Assembly: GCF_002261185.1 (NCBI RefSeq)
Contig: NZ_NEVQ01000013.1
Coordinates: forward strand, 620,001-684,000
DNA: 64,000 bases
Direction of reading: 5' to 3'
DNA from: Bordetella genomosp. 4
Lineage (GTDB): Bacteria; Pseudomonadota; Gammaproteobacteria; Burkholderiales; Burkholderiaceae_B
A model generated the notes under the pieces. It did not search any database. It saw nothing but the letters and a program-made list of their open reading frames with translations, and had not been told where the DNA came from. A program made the position numbers and the translations under genes. Position 1 is the stretch's first letter; every line of letters begins with the position of its first letter. Shown here piece after piece: positions 1-8,389 of this stretch.

Positions 1-1
1 C

Positions 2-790
2 GCTGTACGCGAAGGCCGCGTGGACATGAGCGCGGCCCTGCACACCTATCTGGCGGCCGACGAGCCGCGCATGGGCATCTTTAACCTGCCGGGGCTCATC
101 AACGACATCAAAGAGTACAAGCAGGTCTGCGACGCCTTCTGGTGCGAAGACACCCGCAAAATCTGGAAAGACAAATGGAATGCCATCGTGCTTGCCGAGG
201 GCACCTGGTGCACTCAACAGCTGTTTTCCAAGGACCCCATCCATAAAATCGAGGATTTCAAGGGCAAACGCCTGCGCGTGCACAATCCCCAGACCGCCGA
301 AGTCGTCAACGCCCTGGGCGGCAAGCCGGTCGCCATGCCCACCACTGAGATTTTCCCGGCGCTAGAGCGTGGCGTCATCGATGGCCTGTTTATCTCTATG
401 TGCGTAGGCGGATCGCTGGAATTCTGGCGCATCGCCAGGAACGTCCAGAACTGGAGCCTCGGCCCAATCAACGGCTGGGCCATACTCGTCAACCCCGACA
501 GCTGGGAAAAACTGCCGCCCGACGTCCAGAAACAAGTCCAAAGCGCCATGGACGGCGTGCAACACGACGCCTTTACCCAATACGACCAGTTTGTCGCCAA
601 TGCGCGCCAGGCGATGGAAAAGAACGGCGTGACCTTCTGGGTCGCACCGGATGAAGAAAGGGCTAAACTAATGCAGCCGCAATATATAGGATCCGCGTAC
701 GATGCTTGGAACAAACGTGCCCAGCAAGTTGGATTCGATGGCCCTGCCTACCTGGACCGTGTTCGAAAGGTATTAGGCAAAACGCAATAA
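2..790 (+). CDS. TRAP transporter substrate-binding protein (DctP family), 5' end outside window
   Basis: This is the C-terminal part of a periplasmic solute receptor for a tripartite (TRAP) transporter. The frame is open from base 2, so the true start and signal peptide lie left of the window. The visible 260 or so residues carry the family core: a segment KRLRVHNPQTAEVVNALGG, then PTTEIFPALERGVIDG, in which the Arg normally clamps the carboxylate of the ligand, and the helical end of the domain. The ligand cannot be read from sequence. A GntR/FCD regulator follows 67 bases downstream on the same strand, which suggests the transporter and the catabolic genes to the right serve one substrate. 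The permease genes are not in the window and may lie to the left. Confidence 0.85.
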   Translation, partial: AVREGRVDMSAALHTYLAADEPRMGIFNLPGLINDIKEYKQVCDAFWCEDTRKIWKDKWNAIVLAEGTWCTQQLFSKDPIHKIEDFKGKRLRVHNPQTAEVVNALGGKPVAMPTTEIFPALERGVIDGLFISMCVGGSLEFWRIARNVQNWSLGPINGWAILVNPDSWEKLPPDVQKQVQSAMDGVQHDAFTQYDQFVANARQAMEKNGVTFWVAPDEERAKLMQPQYIGSAYDAWNKRAQQVGFDGPAYLDRVRKVLGKTQ

Positions 791-857
791 TCGACGGGCG
801 CACCCAACGGTATCCGGGGCGCTCGAACATGCCCTGGATACCTTTTGCATTACGCCC

Positions 858-1565
858 ATGACTGCCCACGTAGAGCCACAAGACGATTTCAAGGTCCAAC
901 GCGTCGCTTCAGTACTGAGGCACAGCGTGACAGAGAACATTCGCAACGCCATCCTGGTCGGGCGGTTCCGGCCCGGTGAACGATTACCCGAGCGTGACCT
1001 GTGCGAGATGACCGGCGTGAGCCGGACTTTGGTCCGCGAGGCCTTGCGCCAGCTGGAATCCGAAGGCCTGATTCTCGTCATTCCTCACCGCGGTCCAGTC
1101 GTCGCCCGCCTCTCGCCTGAACAAGCGCGCGGCATCTACCAAGTCCGCGAAGAACTCGAAGGCCTGGCCTGTGAGCTTTTCGCCGAGCACGCCACGCAAG
1201 CGCAACTGACGGCGCTGCGCAAAGCACTCGAAGCGCTGAAACGCACCCTGCCCAAGGGTACCGCCCTCCAACAATTAGCTGCGAAAAACGCCTTTTATCA
1301 GCAATTGCTGGATGGCGCCGGCAACGAGGCGCTGACCAACAGCCTGCATCTGCTGAACTCTCGCGTCATGCTGCTGCGCTCGACATCAATCCAGGCGCCT
1401 GGACGCTCCAAGCACAGCATCGCCGAGTTGACCGAGCTGCTGCAGGCACTAGAAGCGCGTGACGGCAAGGCCGCCCGCGCAGCGGCGCGACGTCACGTAC
1501 GCAATGCCGCCGACGTCGCGATCAAAATCCTGCAGGAATCGCTACAGTCCGAGAGCGCGGACTAA
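858..1565 (+). CDS. GntR family transcriptional regulator with FCD domain
   Basis: This is a 235-residue DNA-binding regulator of the FadR/FCD branch of GntR. A winged helix-turn-helix spans about residues 20-85 (FRPGERLPERDL, then GVSRTLVREALRQLESEGLI), and an all-helical FCD ligand-binding domain fills residues 95-225. Such proteins usually repress neighbouring catabolic genes and release DNA when an organic acid binds. The ATG at 858 has no clear ribosome-binding site but gives the expected N-terminus. It sits between a TRAP receptor gene and a cluster of oxidoreductases, and it is the obvious candidate to bind the double palindrome at 3143-3172. That pairing is inference. Confidence 0.9.
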   Translation: MTAHVEPQDDFKVQRVASVLRHSVTENIRNAILVGRFRPGERLPERDLCEMTGVSRTLVREALRQLESEGLILVIPHRGPVVARLSPEQARGIYQVREELEGLACELFAEHATQAQLTALRKALEALKRTLPKGTALQQLAAKNAFYQQLLDGAGNEALTNSLHLLNSRVMLLRSTSIQAPGRSKHSIAELTELLQALEARDGKAARAAARRHVRNAADVAIKILQESLQSESAD

Positions 1566-1638
1566 CCAAGCGGATTAACAGAGCCTATACCGTTCAGGGT
1601 CCACGGACGATGATCGCCCTAAAAACCGCTGGCGCCAC

Positions 1639-2592
1639 TCAACGAGCCGCCGACTTTCCAAAGGGATCCGCATTCACCGGGGTATCCACGGTATACGGCA
1701 GGGCTTCAGGCAGCCCCGCGAGACTGCGCATCAAGGGATAAATAGCGCTGTAGTCCTGCCCGCCCCTGCCCTGCGCCCGCGCCGCGGTATACGACTGATA
1801 CGCGGCGCTACCCATCGGCACGCACGCACGGCTGCGCGATGCCAACTCCAGGGCCAGACCCAGGTCTTTATGCGCGAGATCGACCTGAAAACCCGCCGAC
1901 AGGTCACCCCGCAGCACCTTGTTCGGATACGTGATATTCATGTGGCCCTGGCCCGCGATAGTCCCGCGCATCACCTGCAACGCCAGCTCCACACTCAGCC
2001 CGCAGGCCTCGGCCAGCGTCAATGCCTCGGCCGTCAAGGCATTGAGTGAGATCCCCATGAAGTTGTTGATCACCTTCACCCGCGAGCCGCCGCCTACCTC
2101 GCCGCAATCAATGATCTGATTGCCCATGCAGAGCAACGCCTCCTCTGCCCGGGCCTTGTCGGCGGCCGCGCCACTGGCCAGAATCAGCAGCGTCCCACGC
2201 TCGGCCTCCATCGCAGAACGCCCCACCGGGGAATCCAGCATCCGCAGGCCACGCGCTGCCAACACCGCGGCAATGCCCTCCGTCTCGTGCGGCAGGATGG
2301 TCGACATATTGATCAGCAGCGACGCCTCCGAGAGCGATTGCAACGCGCCTTCGGGGCCCTCCAGCGCGGCGCGAATGTGAGCCGCCGTCGGCAGCATCGT
2401 GATCACCAACCCTGCATCGGCCGCAGCCTCCCGCGCACTCGCTGCCCGCTTGCCGCCCGCCTGCACCAGCGCTTCCAGCGCCTGCGGATTCAAGTCATAT
2501 CCCGTCACCGCAAATCCGTTCTTGACGAGATTGCGCGCCATCGGCAGGCCCATCGCCCCTAGACCGATAAACGCAATCGACTCATTCTTCAT
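1639..2592 (-). CDS. NAD(P)-dependent beta-hydroxyacid dehydrogenase (3-hydroxyisobutyrate dehydrogenase family)
   Basis: This 317-residue cytosolic enzyme belongs to the beta-hydroxyacid dehydrogenase family, which oxidises 3-hydroxyisobutyrate, tartronate semialdehyde and similar acids. It has the nucleotide-binding loop GLGAMGLPMA near residues 10-19, a substrate loop DSPVGRS near 120-126 where the family usually reads D-x-P-V-S-G-G, and the catalytic Lys at about residue 173 in VKVINN. The altered substrate loop hints at an unusual substrate. It is transcribed leftward behind the carboxymuconolactone-decarboxylase-like gene, 81 bases away, and converges on the GntR gene. A second family member lies at 4854-5771. 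Confidence 0.88.
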   Translation of the reverse strand: MKNESIAFIGLGAMGLPMARNLVKNGFAVTGYDLNPQALEALVQAGGKRAASAREAAADAGLVITMLPTAAHIRAALEGPEGALQSLSEASLLINMSTILPHETEGIAAVLAARGLRMLDSPVGRSAMEAERGTLLILASGAAADKARAEEALLCMGNQIIDCGEVGGGSRVKVINNFMGISLNALTAEALTLAEACGLSVELALQVMRGTIAGQGHMNITYPNKVLRGDLSAGFQVDLAHKDLGLALELASRSRACVPMGSAAYQSYTAARAQGRGGQDYSAIYPLMRSLAGLPEALPYTVDTPVNADPFGKSAAR

Positions 2593-2673
2593 ATTCGTGT
2601 CTCCTCGTTATGGCGTGCCGATCGTTTCTCGCCACCGGCACACACCTGACATATCAGCATCCGCGGCTGTGCT

Positions 2674-3084
2674 TTACGGTAATGCGCCTTCCTTTTCCAT
2701 CTCGGCGATCACCTCACGCGCCGCCTTCATCGCGTCCAACGAAGCCGGCACACCGCAATAGATAGCGGCCTGCAGAATCACCTCGACGATCTCTTCCTTC
2801 GTCACGCCGTTATTGACCGCGCCACGCATATGCAGCCGCAACTCGTTCGGCCGATTCAATGCGATCAGCATCGCCAGATTGAGAAAACTACGGGTCTTGC
2901 GCTCCAGCCCGGGCCGGGTCCACACATCCCCCCAGCAGTACTCCGTCACCAGCTTCTGCAGCGGGGCGCTCATGTCGTCGGCCCCATTGAGCGACTTGTC
3001 GACATAGGCGTCACCCACAACAGCTCGACGCACCTCCAGCCCCTTTTGGAACTGCTCGGATTGGAATTCGGGCCTCAATGCCAT
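2674..3084 (-). CDS. Carboxymuconolactone decarboxylase family protein (PcaC-like)
   Basis: This 136-residue all-helical protein of the CMD/AhpD family includes PcaC, which decarboxylates 4-carboxymuconolactone. The core runs from about residue 45 to 125: RKTRSFLNLAMLIALNRPNE, then HMRGAVNNGVTKEEIVEVIL. It lacks the CxxC pair of AhpD peroxidases, so a decarboxylase or lyase role on a lactone-like compound is more likely than a redox role. The reading frame could extend upstream to 3135, but the ATG at 3084 is preceded by GTGGAG at good spacing and yields the usual N-terminus. It is divergent from the hydrolase gene at 3211 and shares its promoter region. Confidence 0.85.
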   Translation of the reverse strand: MALRPEFQSEQFQKGLEVRRAVVGDAYVDKSLNGADDMSAPLQKLVTEYCWGDVWTRPGLERKTRSFLNLAMLIALNRPNELRLHMRGAVNNGVTKEEIVEVILQAAIYCGVPASLDAMKAAREVIAEMEKEGALP

Positions 3085-3128
3085 GATATTTTTTCTCCAC
3101 GGATGAAATGCGGCGCCGGACCATCCTC

Positions 3129-3156
3129 TTGCCACCGCATGATGTATTACTATAAT
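3129..3156 (+). promoter_or_regulatory. Predicted sigma-70 promoter for the hydrolase-SDR operon
   Basis: TTGCCA at 3129-3134 and a perfect TATAAT at 3151-3156 are separated by 16 bases. They lie 55 bases before the TTG start of the hydrolase gene. The -10 box is inside the palindromes described in the next entry, which fits control by a repressor. Confidence 0.6.
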
Positions 3157-3172
3157 ACAATCCTATTGTATT
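3143..3172. promoter_or_regulatory. Two overlapping palindromes, candidate GntR/FCD operator
   Basis: TGTATTA-CTA-TAATACA (3143-3159) is a perfect inverted repeat with 7-base arms and a 3-base spacer. It overlaps a second perfect one, AATACAAT-CCT-ATTGTATT (3154-3172), with 8-base arms and a 3-base spacer. The middle arm is shared, so three half-sites close to TTGTATT alternate in orientation. They cover the -10 box of the rightward operon and lie in the divergent region with the leftward gene at 3084. Binding by the GntR regulator at 858-1565 is inferred, not shown. Confidence 0.6.
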
Positions 3173-3210
3173 TGAATAAAACCGACACCTCGACCAGGAG
3201 GAGACATACC

Positions 3211-4032
3211 TTGGACTACGCCCCTTTCAGCGTGTACGCGATTCGCTACGCGCGCCATTCCGGCCGGACTTCATCCGACAACTATCTAGGCCACGTTGAT
3301 TTCCACGATGCAGAGTCCGACCTGGACTATTACGTCTGGGTCCTGCGCCGTGACGACGAGATCTATCTGGTCGACACCGGCTTTGGCGAAACAGCCGCAC
3401 AGCAGCGAGGCCGCGAACTGTTCATGCGTCCCGCCCAAGGGCTAAAGCTGCTGGGCATAGATGCCGCTCAAGTCCGCAACATCATCCTCACCCACCTGCA
3501 CTACGACCACGCGGGGACGCTGGCCGACTTCCCCAACGCCACCTTTCACGTTCAAGACGCAGAGCCCACCTATGCCACCGGGCGTTGCATGTGCCACGGC
3601 GCATTGCGCCATCCCTATGACGTCGAGGACATCGTCGAGTACGTGCGGCGGCTCTATGCAGGCCGTGTCACCTTTCACCAAGGCAGCAGCGAACTCGCCC
3701 CTGGCTTGTCCGTGCATCTGGTAGGCGGCCACACCGCCGGCCTGCAAATCGTGCGCGTGTGGACCAAGCGCGGATGGGTCGTGCTGGCCTCGGACGCCAC
3801 CCACCTATACGGAAACATCGGCAACAACGCCCCCTTTCCCGTCGTCTATAACGTAGGCGACATGCTCGAGGGCTATCGCATCGTGCGCAGCCTCGCCGAT
3901 TCCGAGGACCACATCATTCCCGGACACGATCCGCAGGTCATGCAACGCTATCCCGCGCCCTCGCCCGAGCACGCAGGCCAGATCGCGCAGCTCGACGTCA
4001 CGCCGACCAAGACTGCCGGGGACGCCGCATGA
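3211..4032 (+). CDS. Metallo-beta-lactamase-fold hydrolase (lactonase-like)
   Basis: This 273-residue zinc hydrolase has the full metallo-beta-lactamase metal set: HLHYDH at residues 95-100, His174 in GGHTAG, Asp195 in ASDATH and His239 in PGHD. This arrangement resembles N-acyl homoserine lactonases and other lactonases, so ring opening of a lactone is plausible. The substrate is unknown. The frame is open far upstream, but TTG at 3211 is chosen because AGGAGGAG lies seven bases before it, after the promoter and palindromes; an upstream start would read through the operator. It is the first gene of a tightly packed operon and its stop overlaps the next start in an ATGA. Confidence 0.85.
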   Translation: MDYAPFSVYAIRYARHSGRTSSDNYLGHVDFHDAESDLDYYVWVLRRDDEIYLVDTGFGETAAQQRGRELFMRPAQGLKLLGIDAAQVRNIILTHLHYDHAGTLADFPNATFHVQDAEPTYATGRCMCHGALRHPYDVEDIVEYVRRLYAGRVTFHQGSSELAPGLSVHLVGGHTAGLQIVRVWTKRGWVVLASDATHLYGNIGNNAPFPVVYNVGDMLEGYRIVRSLADSEDHIIPGHDPQVMQRYPAPSPEHAGQIAQLDVTPTKTAGDAA

Positions 4033-4820
4033 GCTCACCGCTAAAAGGCCGCCATGCACTCGTGACGGGCGCAGAAGCCGGCCTGGGATACGCCATTGCC
4101 GATCAATTGGCATCCGCCGGTGCATCCGTCGTGATGCATTGCCTCGCAGCCAACGACCAAGCGCGCCACGCCCGCGACACCATCGCAGACCGCCATGGCG
4201 CCCACGTCGAGCTCTTGCAAGCCGACCTGCGCGATGTAGACCAGATTGAGGTCATGACCGCACAGGCATTGGCACGATTTCCCCGCATCGACATCCTGGT
4301 CAACAACGCCGTGATCCGGCATTTCGAGCCGGCCCATCAACTGCCTCGTGAACACTGGGATGAGGGGTTGGCCGTCAATCTCTCTGCCCCGTTTCACCTG
4401 GCACGACTCACCCTGCCCGGCATGCTCGCCCAGCGATGGGGCCGCATCATCAACCTGTCCTCCGTCTATGGCAGCGGCGCAGCACCGAATCGCGTGGGCT
4501 ACATCACCACCAAGACCGCGCTGCTGGGCATGACCCGCGCCCTGGCCATCGAAACAGCCGGCAGCGGCATCACCTGCAACGCCGTCGCGCCCGGCACCGC
4601 CCCGACGCCCGCCATCGTCAGCAAGATTGCCGCCATCGCCAAACAGTCGGGCCAAAGCATCGAGGACGCCGAGCGCGAGTATCTCGCCGCACGCCAGCCC
4701 ACCGGCCGTTTTGTGGCCCTGGAAAACGTGGCTGCCCTGATTTGTTTTCTCTGCGCCGATACCGGCAGCGATATCACCGGCGCGACGCTACCCATTGATG
4801 GCGGCTGGACAGCCGCTTGA
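4029..4820 (+). CDS. Short-chain dehydrogenase/reductase
   Basis: This 263-residue NAD(P)-dependent SDR has the classical motif order: TGAEAGLG at 13-20, a variant NNAV at 92-95, Ser144/145, and the catalytic YxxxK at Tyr158 and Lys162. The C-terminal ITGATLPIDGGW is standard. It probably oxidises or reduces a hydroxyl or keto group of the compound handled by this operon. The start overlaps the hydrolase stop by four bases, indicating translational coupling. The specific substrate cannot be stated. Confidence 0.88.
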   Translation: MSSPLKGRHALVTGAEAGLGYAIADQLASAGASVVMHCLAANDQARHARDTIADRHGAHVELLQADLRDVDQIEVMTAQALARFPRIDILVNNAVIRHFEPAHQLPREHWDEGLAVNLSAPFHLARLTLPGMLAQRWGRIINLSSVYGSGAAPNRVGYITTKTALLGMTRALAIETAGSGITCNAVAPGTAPTPAIVSKIAAIAKQSGQSIEDAEREYLAARQPTGRFVALENVAALICFLCADTGSDITGATLPIDGGWTAA

Positions 4821-4853
4821 ACCCCTTCCCCTTTTGTGCGAGTGAAAAACATC

Positions 4854-5771
4854 ATGACGACGGAAAAACATCTAGGCTTTGTCGGCATCGGCCGCATGGG
4901 CACCCCGATGGCAGAACGGCTGCTCAATGCCGGCTACACCCTGACCATCTACGACACCCAGCCCGAGGCCTTGCAGGCCCTGAAAGACAAAGGCGCGATC
5001 ATCGCAGAGTCGCCCAAAGCCGTGGCCGATAGCGCCACCACCGTACTGGTATCGCTGCCCACCCCCGATATCGTCATTGCCGTGGCGCTCGGCGAACAAG
5101 GTCTGGCGCGCGGCAAAGCCGTACGTACCGTGATCGACCTATCCACCAGCGGCTCCGCCGCCGCGCGTACCCTGGCCGATGGCCTGGCGGCTGCCAATAT
5201 CCAGAGCATCGACTGCCCCGTCAGCGGCGGCGTCACAGGCGCCACGCGTGGCACTTTGGCTCTGATGATTTCCGGTCCGCGCGAGCGTTTCGAGCAGTTG
5301 CAGGACATCTTCAACGTGCTGGGCAAGCCCGTGTACGTTGGTGAAAAACCCGGCATGGCCCAGACCATGAAAGTCATCAACAACCTGATCTCCGTCACCG
5401 CGCTGAGCATCACCTCCGAACTGATGGTGATGGGTGTCAAGGCGGGCCTCGATCCGGACGTCATGGTGCAAATCATCAACTCCGGTTCAGGCCGCACCAA
5501 CGCTTCTGAGGACAAAATCCCGCGCTTTGTGCTGACGCGCAGCTTTGACTTCGGTTTTGCAATCGGCCTGTCCACCAAAGACGTGCGCCTCTGCCTGGAA
5601 GAAAGCGAGCAACTCGGCGTACCGCTGCGAGTCGGCGACGCCGCGCGAAAACTCCTCAACGATGCCCGCGACAAACTCGGCAGCGATGCCGACCTGACCG
5701 AAATCATTCGCTACGTCGAAGACAGCGCAGGCGTACAAGTCCGCGGCAAAGCGGCAGCGGGTCAGGCATGA
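4854..5771 (+). CDS. NAD(P)-dependent beta-hydroxyacid dehydrogenase (3-hydroxyisobutyrate dehydrogenase family)
   Basis: This 305-residue paralogue of the enzyme at 1639-2592 is not a close copy. It shows GIGRMGTPMA at 11-20, the canonical substrate loop DCPVSGG at 120-126 and catalytic Lys173 in MKVINN. Unlike its neighbour it keeps the usual S-G-G triplet, so the two probably act on different substrates or at different steps. The frame opens at a GTG at 4836, but the ATG at 4854 gives the usual N-terminus. Its stop overlaps the next gene start (ATGA), so it belongs to the same operon as the flanking SDRs. Confidence 0.88.
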   Translation: MTTEKHLGFVGIGRMGTPMAERLLNAGYTLTIYDTQPEALQALKDKGAIIAESPKAVADSATTVLVSLPTPDIVIAVALGEQGLARGKAVRTVIDLSTSGSAAARTLADGLAAANIQSIDCPVSGGVTGATRGTLALMISGPRERFEQLQDIFNVLGKPVYVGEKPGMAQTMKVINNLISVTALSITSELMVMGVKAGLDPDVMVQIINSGSGRTNASEDKIPRFVLTRSFDFGFAIGLSTKDVRLCLEESEQLGVPLRVGDAARKLLNDARDKLGSDADLTEIIRYVEDSAGVQVRGKAAAGQA

Positions 5772-6568
5772 GCACGGCGACCGGCGTTGCCGTCATCACC
5801 GGAGGCGCCAGCGGCATCGGCGCCGCATGCGCACGACGTTTCGCGGCCCGGGGGCTGGCCGTAGCCATCCTGGACGTCACGCAGGAATCGGGCGAGGCAC
5901 TCGCCGCTGAACTGCACAGCCAGGGTGCCCGCGCCTGCTTTTATGCCTGCGACGTCGCCAATGCCGATGCGGTGCAGTCCTGCGCCGACACCATCAGCGC
6001 GGACCTGGGTGAACCGACCGTACTGGTCACCTCCGCCGCGTTGATTCCCAATACCGAATCCGTGCTGGACATGGCCCTGTCGGCACACGACCGCATGTGG
6101 CGCGTGAACTACCACGGCACCGTGCACGCATGCCGCAGCTTCGGCGTACGCATGCGTGCGCAGGGGCATGGCAACATCGTGACCATCGGCTCCATCAACA
6201 GTCTGCACCCATTGCCCCTGCCCGCCTACAACCCGGGCAAGGCGGCGATCGCCCGTCTGACGCAAATCCTCGCCCAAGAGCTCGGGCCGCATGGCGTACG
6301 TGTCAATAGTGTTGCCCCCACCTACGTCATGACCCCTGCCCTGCAGGCCAGAATCGACGGCGGCCAACGCGACCTGGCGCAGATGATGTCTGTGCATGCA
6401 TTAGCGGCATTACCCGTGCCTGATGACGTCGCCAACGCCGTCGCGTTTCTGTGTTCCGACCAGGCCAGCCTGATCACCGGTGTGCTATTGCCAGTGGATG
6501 CCGGCTGGAATAGCGGCGTCAGCTATCGCACCTACGCCGGCGGCGTTCCGGCTACCAGCATTCCATAA
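5768..6568 (+). CDS. Short-chain dehydrogenase/reductase
   Basis: This is the second SDR of the operon, 266 residues. TGGASGIG is at 11-18, the usual NNAG is replaced by TSAA near 88-91, Ser142 and the Tyr154/Lys158 pair form the catalytic site, and the C-terminus has [12 protein letters not shown]. Its start overlaps the previous stop by four bases. The last 20 residues extend a little beyond the standard fold. The role is likely a hydroxyl or carbonyl oxidoreduction in the same pathway; the substrate is not identifiable. Confidence 0.87.
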   Translation: MSTATGVAVITGGASGIGAACARRFAARGLAVAILDVTQESGEALAAELHSQGARACFYACDVANADAVQSCADTISADLGEPTVLVTSAALIPNTESVLDMALSAHDRMWRVNYHGTVHACRSFGVRMRAQGHGNIVTIGSINSLHPLPLPAYNPGKAAIARLTQILAQELGPHGVRVNSVAPTYVMTPALQARIDGGQRDLAQMMSVHALAALPVPDDVANAVAFLCSDQASLITGVLLPVDAGWNSGVSYRTYAGGVPATSIP

Positions 6569-6605
6569 GCCATCACATTACAAAAACAACACAGGAGACT
6601 TTCTC

Positions 6606-7583
6606 ATGCGCAGCATTCTCAAGGCAGTCGCGCCAACGCTGGCCATCTGTTTCGCTGCACTCGGCGCTAGCCACGCCGAGGCCGCCTACCCCGACCGCCC
6701 GGTCAAGGTCATCGTCCCCTTCGCCGCCGGCGGTGGCGCGGACATCGTCGCACGCCTCGTATTTAAAGGCGTCAGCGAACAACTGGGCCAGCCCTTCATC
6801 ATCGACAACCGCGGTGGCGCTGGCGGCATCATAGGCACCGATGCAGTGGCCAAAGCCGCCCCCGACGGATACACCCTGCTGCTGGGGCAAAGCGGCCCCA
6901 ATGCGATCAATCCCTCGGTCTATAGCAAACTGCCCTATGACGCACGGCGGGATTTTGCGACTATTACGCAACTGACCAGCTATCCCTACGTCGTGGCGGT
7001 GAAGAAACAACTGCCCGTCAACACCCTGGCAGAGCTGATCGAACTCGCCAAACGTCAACCTCGTACATTGACCCTGTCCACGGCGGGCCAAGGCAGCTCT
7101 GCGCATTTGGCGGTCGAGCTGTTCATGCGTCAGGCTGATATTTCGCTGATTCCCGTGCCTTATAAAGGCGCAGGACCTGCCCTGCTCGATGTCGTGGGTG
7201 GTGTCGTGGACATGACGTTTGGCGACGCTGCATCGGCGTCGAAACAGGCGCAGGCGGGTAATGTAAAGGCCGTGGCGGTGACGGGTGCGCGCCGCTCGCC
7301 ATTGCTGCCTGATGTGCCTACCGTGGCCGAGGCAGGCGTTCCCGGCTATGAGGCCTCTGCGTGGCATGGCGTATTGGCGCCACGCGGCACGCCCGAGCCT
7401 ATCATCCAGACGCTGCACGCCTCCATCGTCAAGGTCCTGGCCGATCCGGCATTAAAGGAGCGTCTCGCGCAGGACGGCATTGAAACCGTGGGTAGTACAC
7501 CGGAGGAATTCAATCGCTCGCTACAAGCGGAGATCGAGAAATGGCTGAAAGTCGTGAAGGATGCGGGAATCAAGCTGGAATAG
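6606..7583 (+). CDS. Bug-family tripartite tricarboxylate transporter receptor (TctC-like)
   Basis: This 325-residue periplasmic receptor belongs to the Bug family, which is greatly expanded in Bordetella and its relatives. A Sec signal peptide spans residues 1-26 with cleavage after AEA. It is followed by [19 protein letters not shown] and [21 protein letters not shown], two hallmarks of the fold, and by the conserved end of the second lobe. The ATG at 6606 is preceded by AGGAG; the upstream extension of the frame is rejected because it would bury the signal peptide. As the last gene of the operon it probably delivers the substrate or acts as a sensor. No TctA or TctB membrane genes are present here. 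Confidence 0.9.
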   Translation: MRSILKAVAPTLAICFAALGASHAEAAYPDRPVKVIVPFAAGGGADIVARLVFKGVSEQLGQPFIIDNRGGAGGIIGTDAVAKAAPDGYTLLLGQSGPNAINPSVYSKLPYDARRDFATITQLTSYPYVVAVKKQLPVNTLAELIELAKRQPRTLTLSTAGQGSSAHLAVELFMRQADISLIPVPYKGAGPALLDVVGGVVDMTFGDAASASKQAQAGNVKAVAVTGARRSPLLPDVPTVAEAGVPGYEASAWHGVLAPRGTPEPIIQTLHASIVKVLADPALKERLAQDGIETVGSTPEEFNRSLQAEIEKWLKVVKDAGIKLE

Positions 7584-7590
7584 CAGGTGC

Positions 7591-7615
7591 TGAGGTCGCC
7601 ATCAAGGCGTCCTCA
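7591..7615. terminator. Hairpin between convergent genes
   Basis: TGAGGTCGCC-ATCAA-GGCGTCCTCA forms ten-base arms with one T-T mismatch. It lies between the end of the Bug gene and the end of the leftward membrane-protein gene, whose stop codon it includes. There is no T tract on either side, so intrinsic termination is only suggested by position. Confidence 0.4.
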
Positions 7616-8227
7616 GTCCTGGCGTCTCAATTTGTGGACAGGCGCGCTGCAATACAGTTGCTCCAGACTGTACTTGGCGCGCGGGCCGGCGCAATCAGAG
7701 CTGCTGGCGGCCAAAGTCAGTGCGGTCAGCACCAGCGCGATGGCGAACAGGATTGCGCCGAGCGTTGAGATTGCGGAAACAATATGGTGACCCAGGGCAT
7801 CGCGGCGCAAACGCCGAGTTGGCTCGCCCTGCGCAAAAGCATCCTGCAGCCGACGCGCGCGCTGCTGAAACAGCGATTGGCGCATTTGCAGATTGAAGAC
7901 GCCACATAAAACCGGCAGCAGAAAGCCCACAATCAACACACAGAGGCCTGTAGCGCTGAGGATTCTCAACTCGCCCAAAGCGACGATGCCAGCGATACTG
8001 GCCAATGACAGCGTCGAAATCAGCTTTGCCAATTCCCGTTCCGCCGCTAATGCATTTTCCTGGGTCTGCCACCACAACTCGAACTGGCGTTGCCCCCAAC
8101 CTAGCGCAGGGTCGTCGGGCAATGCCGAATCGCGCTCGTTGTCCTGTTGGACGTAAACGCTGAGTTTGCCCATACCGTAGGCGACGATGCCTACGAGGAT
8201 TGCCGTTATTCCTGTTGCGAGCGTCAT
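7613..8227 (-). CDS. Small membrane protein of unknown function
   Basis: This 204-residue protein does not match a family I recognise. It has a hydrophobic N-terminal segment (about 4-20), a hydrophobic hairpin around 72-110 with a possible two helices, and a further membrane helix near 150-173. Between them are soluble, charged, helical stretches (residues 45-70 and 115-145). The C-terminal tail contains two Cys. The frame is open to 8377, but the ATG at 8227 is chosen because AGGAAAG precedes it and the membrane segment starts at once. It converges with the Bug gene and lies next to a phage endolysin, so it could be a bacterial gene or a phage accessory gene. Confidence 0.6.
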   Translation of the reverse strand: MTLATGITAILVGIVAYGMGKLSVYVQQDNERDSALPDDPALGWGQRQFELWWQTQENALAAERELAKLISTLSLASIAGIVALGELRILSATGLCVLIVGFLLPVLCGVFNLQMRQSLFQQRARRLQDAFAQGEPTRRLRRDALGHHIVSAISTLGAILFAIALVLTALTLAASSSDCAGPRAKYSLEQLYCSAPVHKLRRQD

Positions 8228-8389
8228 GCTGGCTTTCCTGGAAATCGTCGGCGAATCCGGTGAGGGACATATGCCAGATGCAACAGCTGGCACTACGCCG
8301 ACCTTTACTGAATTGTCTAACAAAAGTCCGCAGCTTGCAGGCAGAGTGATTTCTGATGCAATGATTGTGCGCCCCAATGACGGTCAGCG

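Noticed and set aside
2830-3210. 127-codon upstream extension of the zinc hydrolase gene
   Set aside because: It would pass through the divergent promoter, the palindromes and the opposite gene; the TTG at 3211 has a strong ribosome-binding site.
6573-7418. Minus-strand open frame (281 codons) opposite the Bug receptor gene
   Set aside because: The receptor on the plus strand is complete with a signal peptide; the opposite frame has no family motif.
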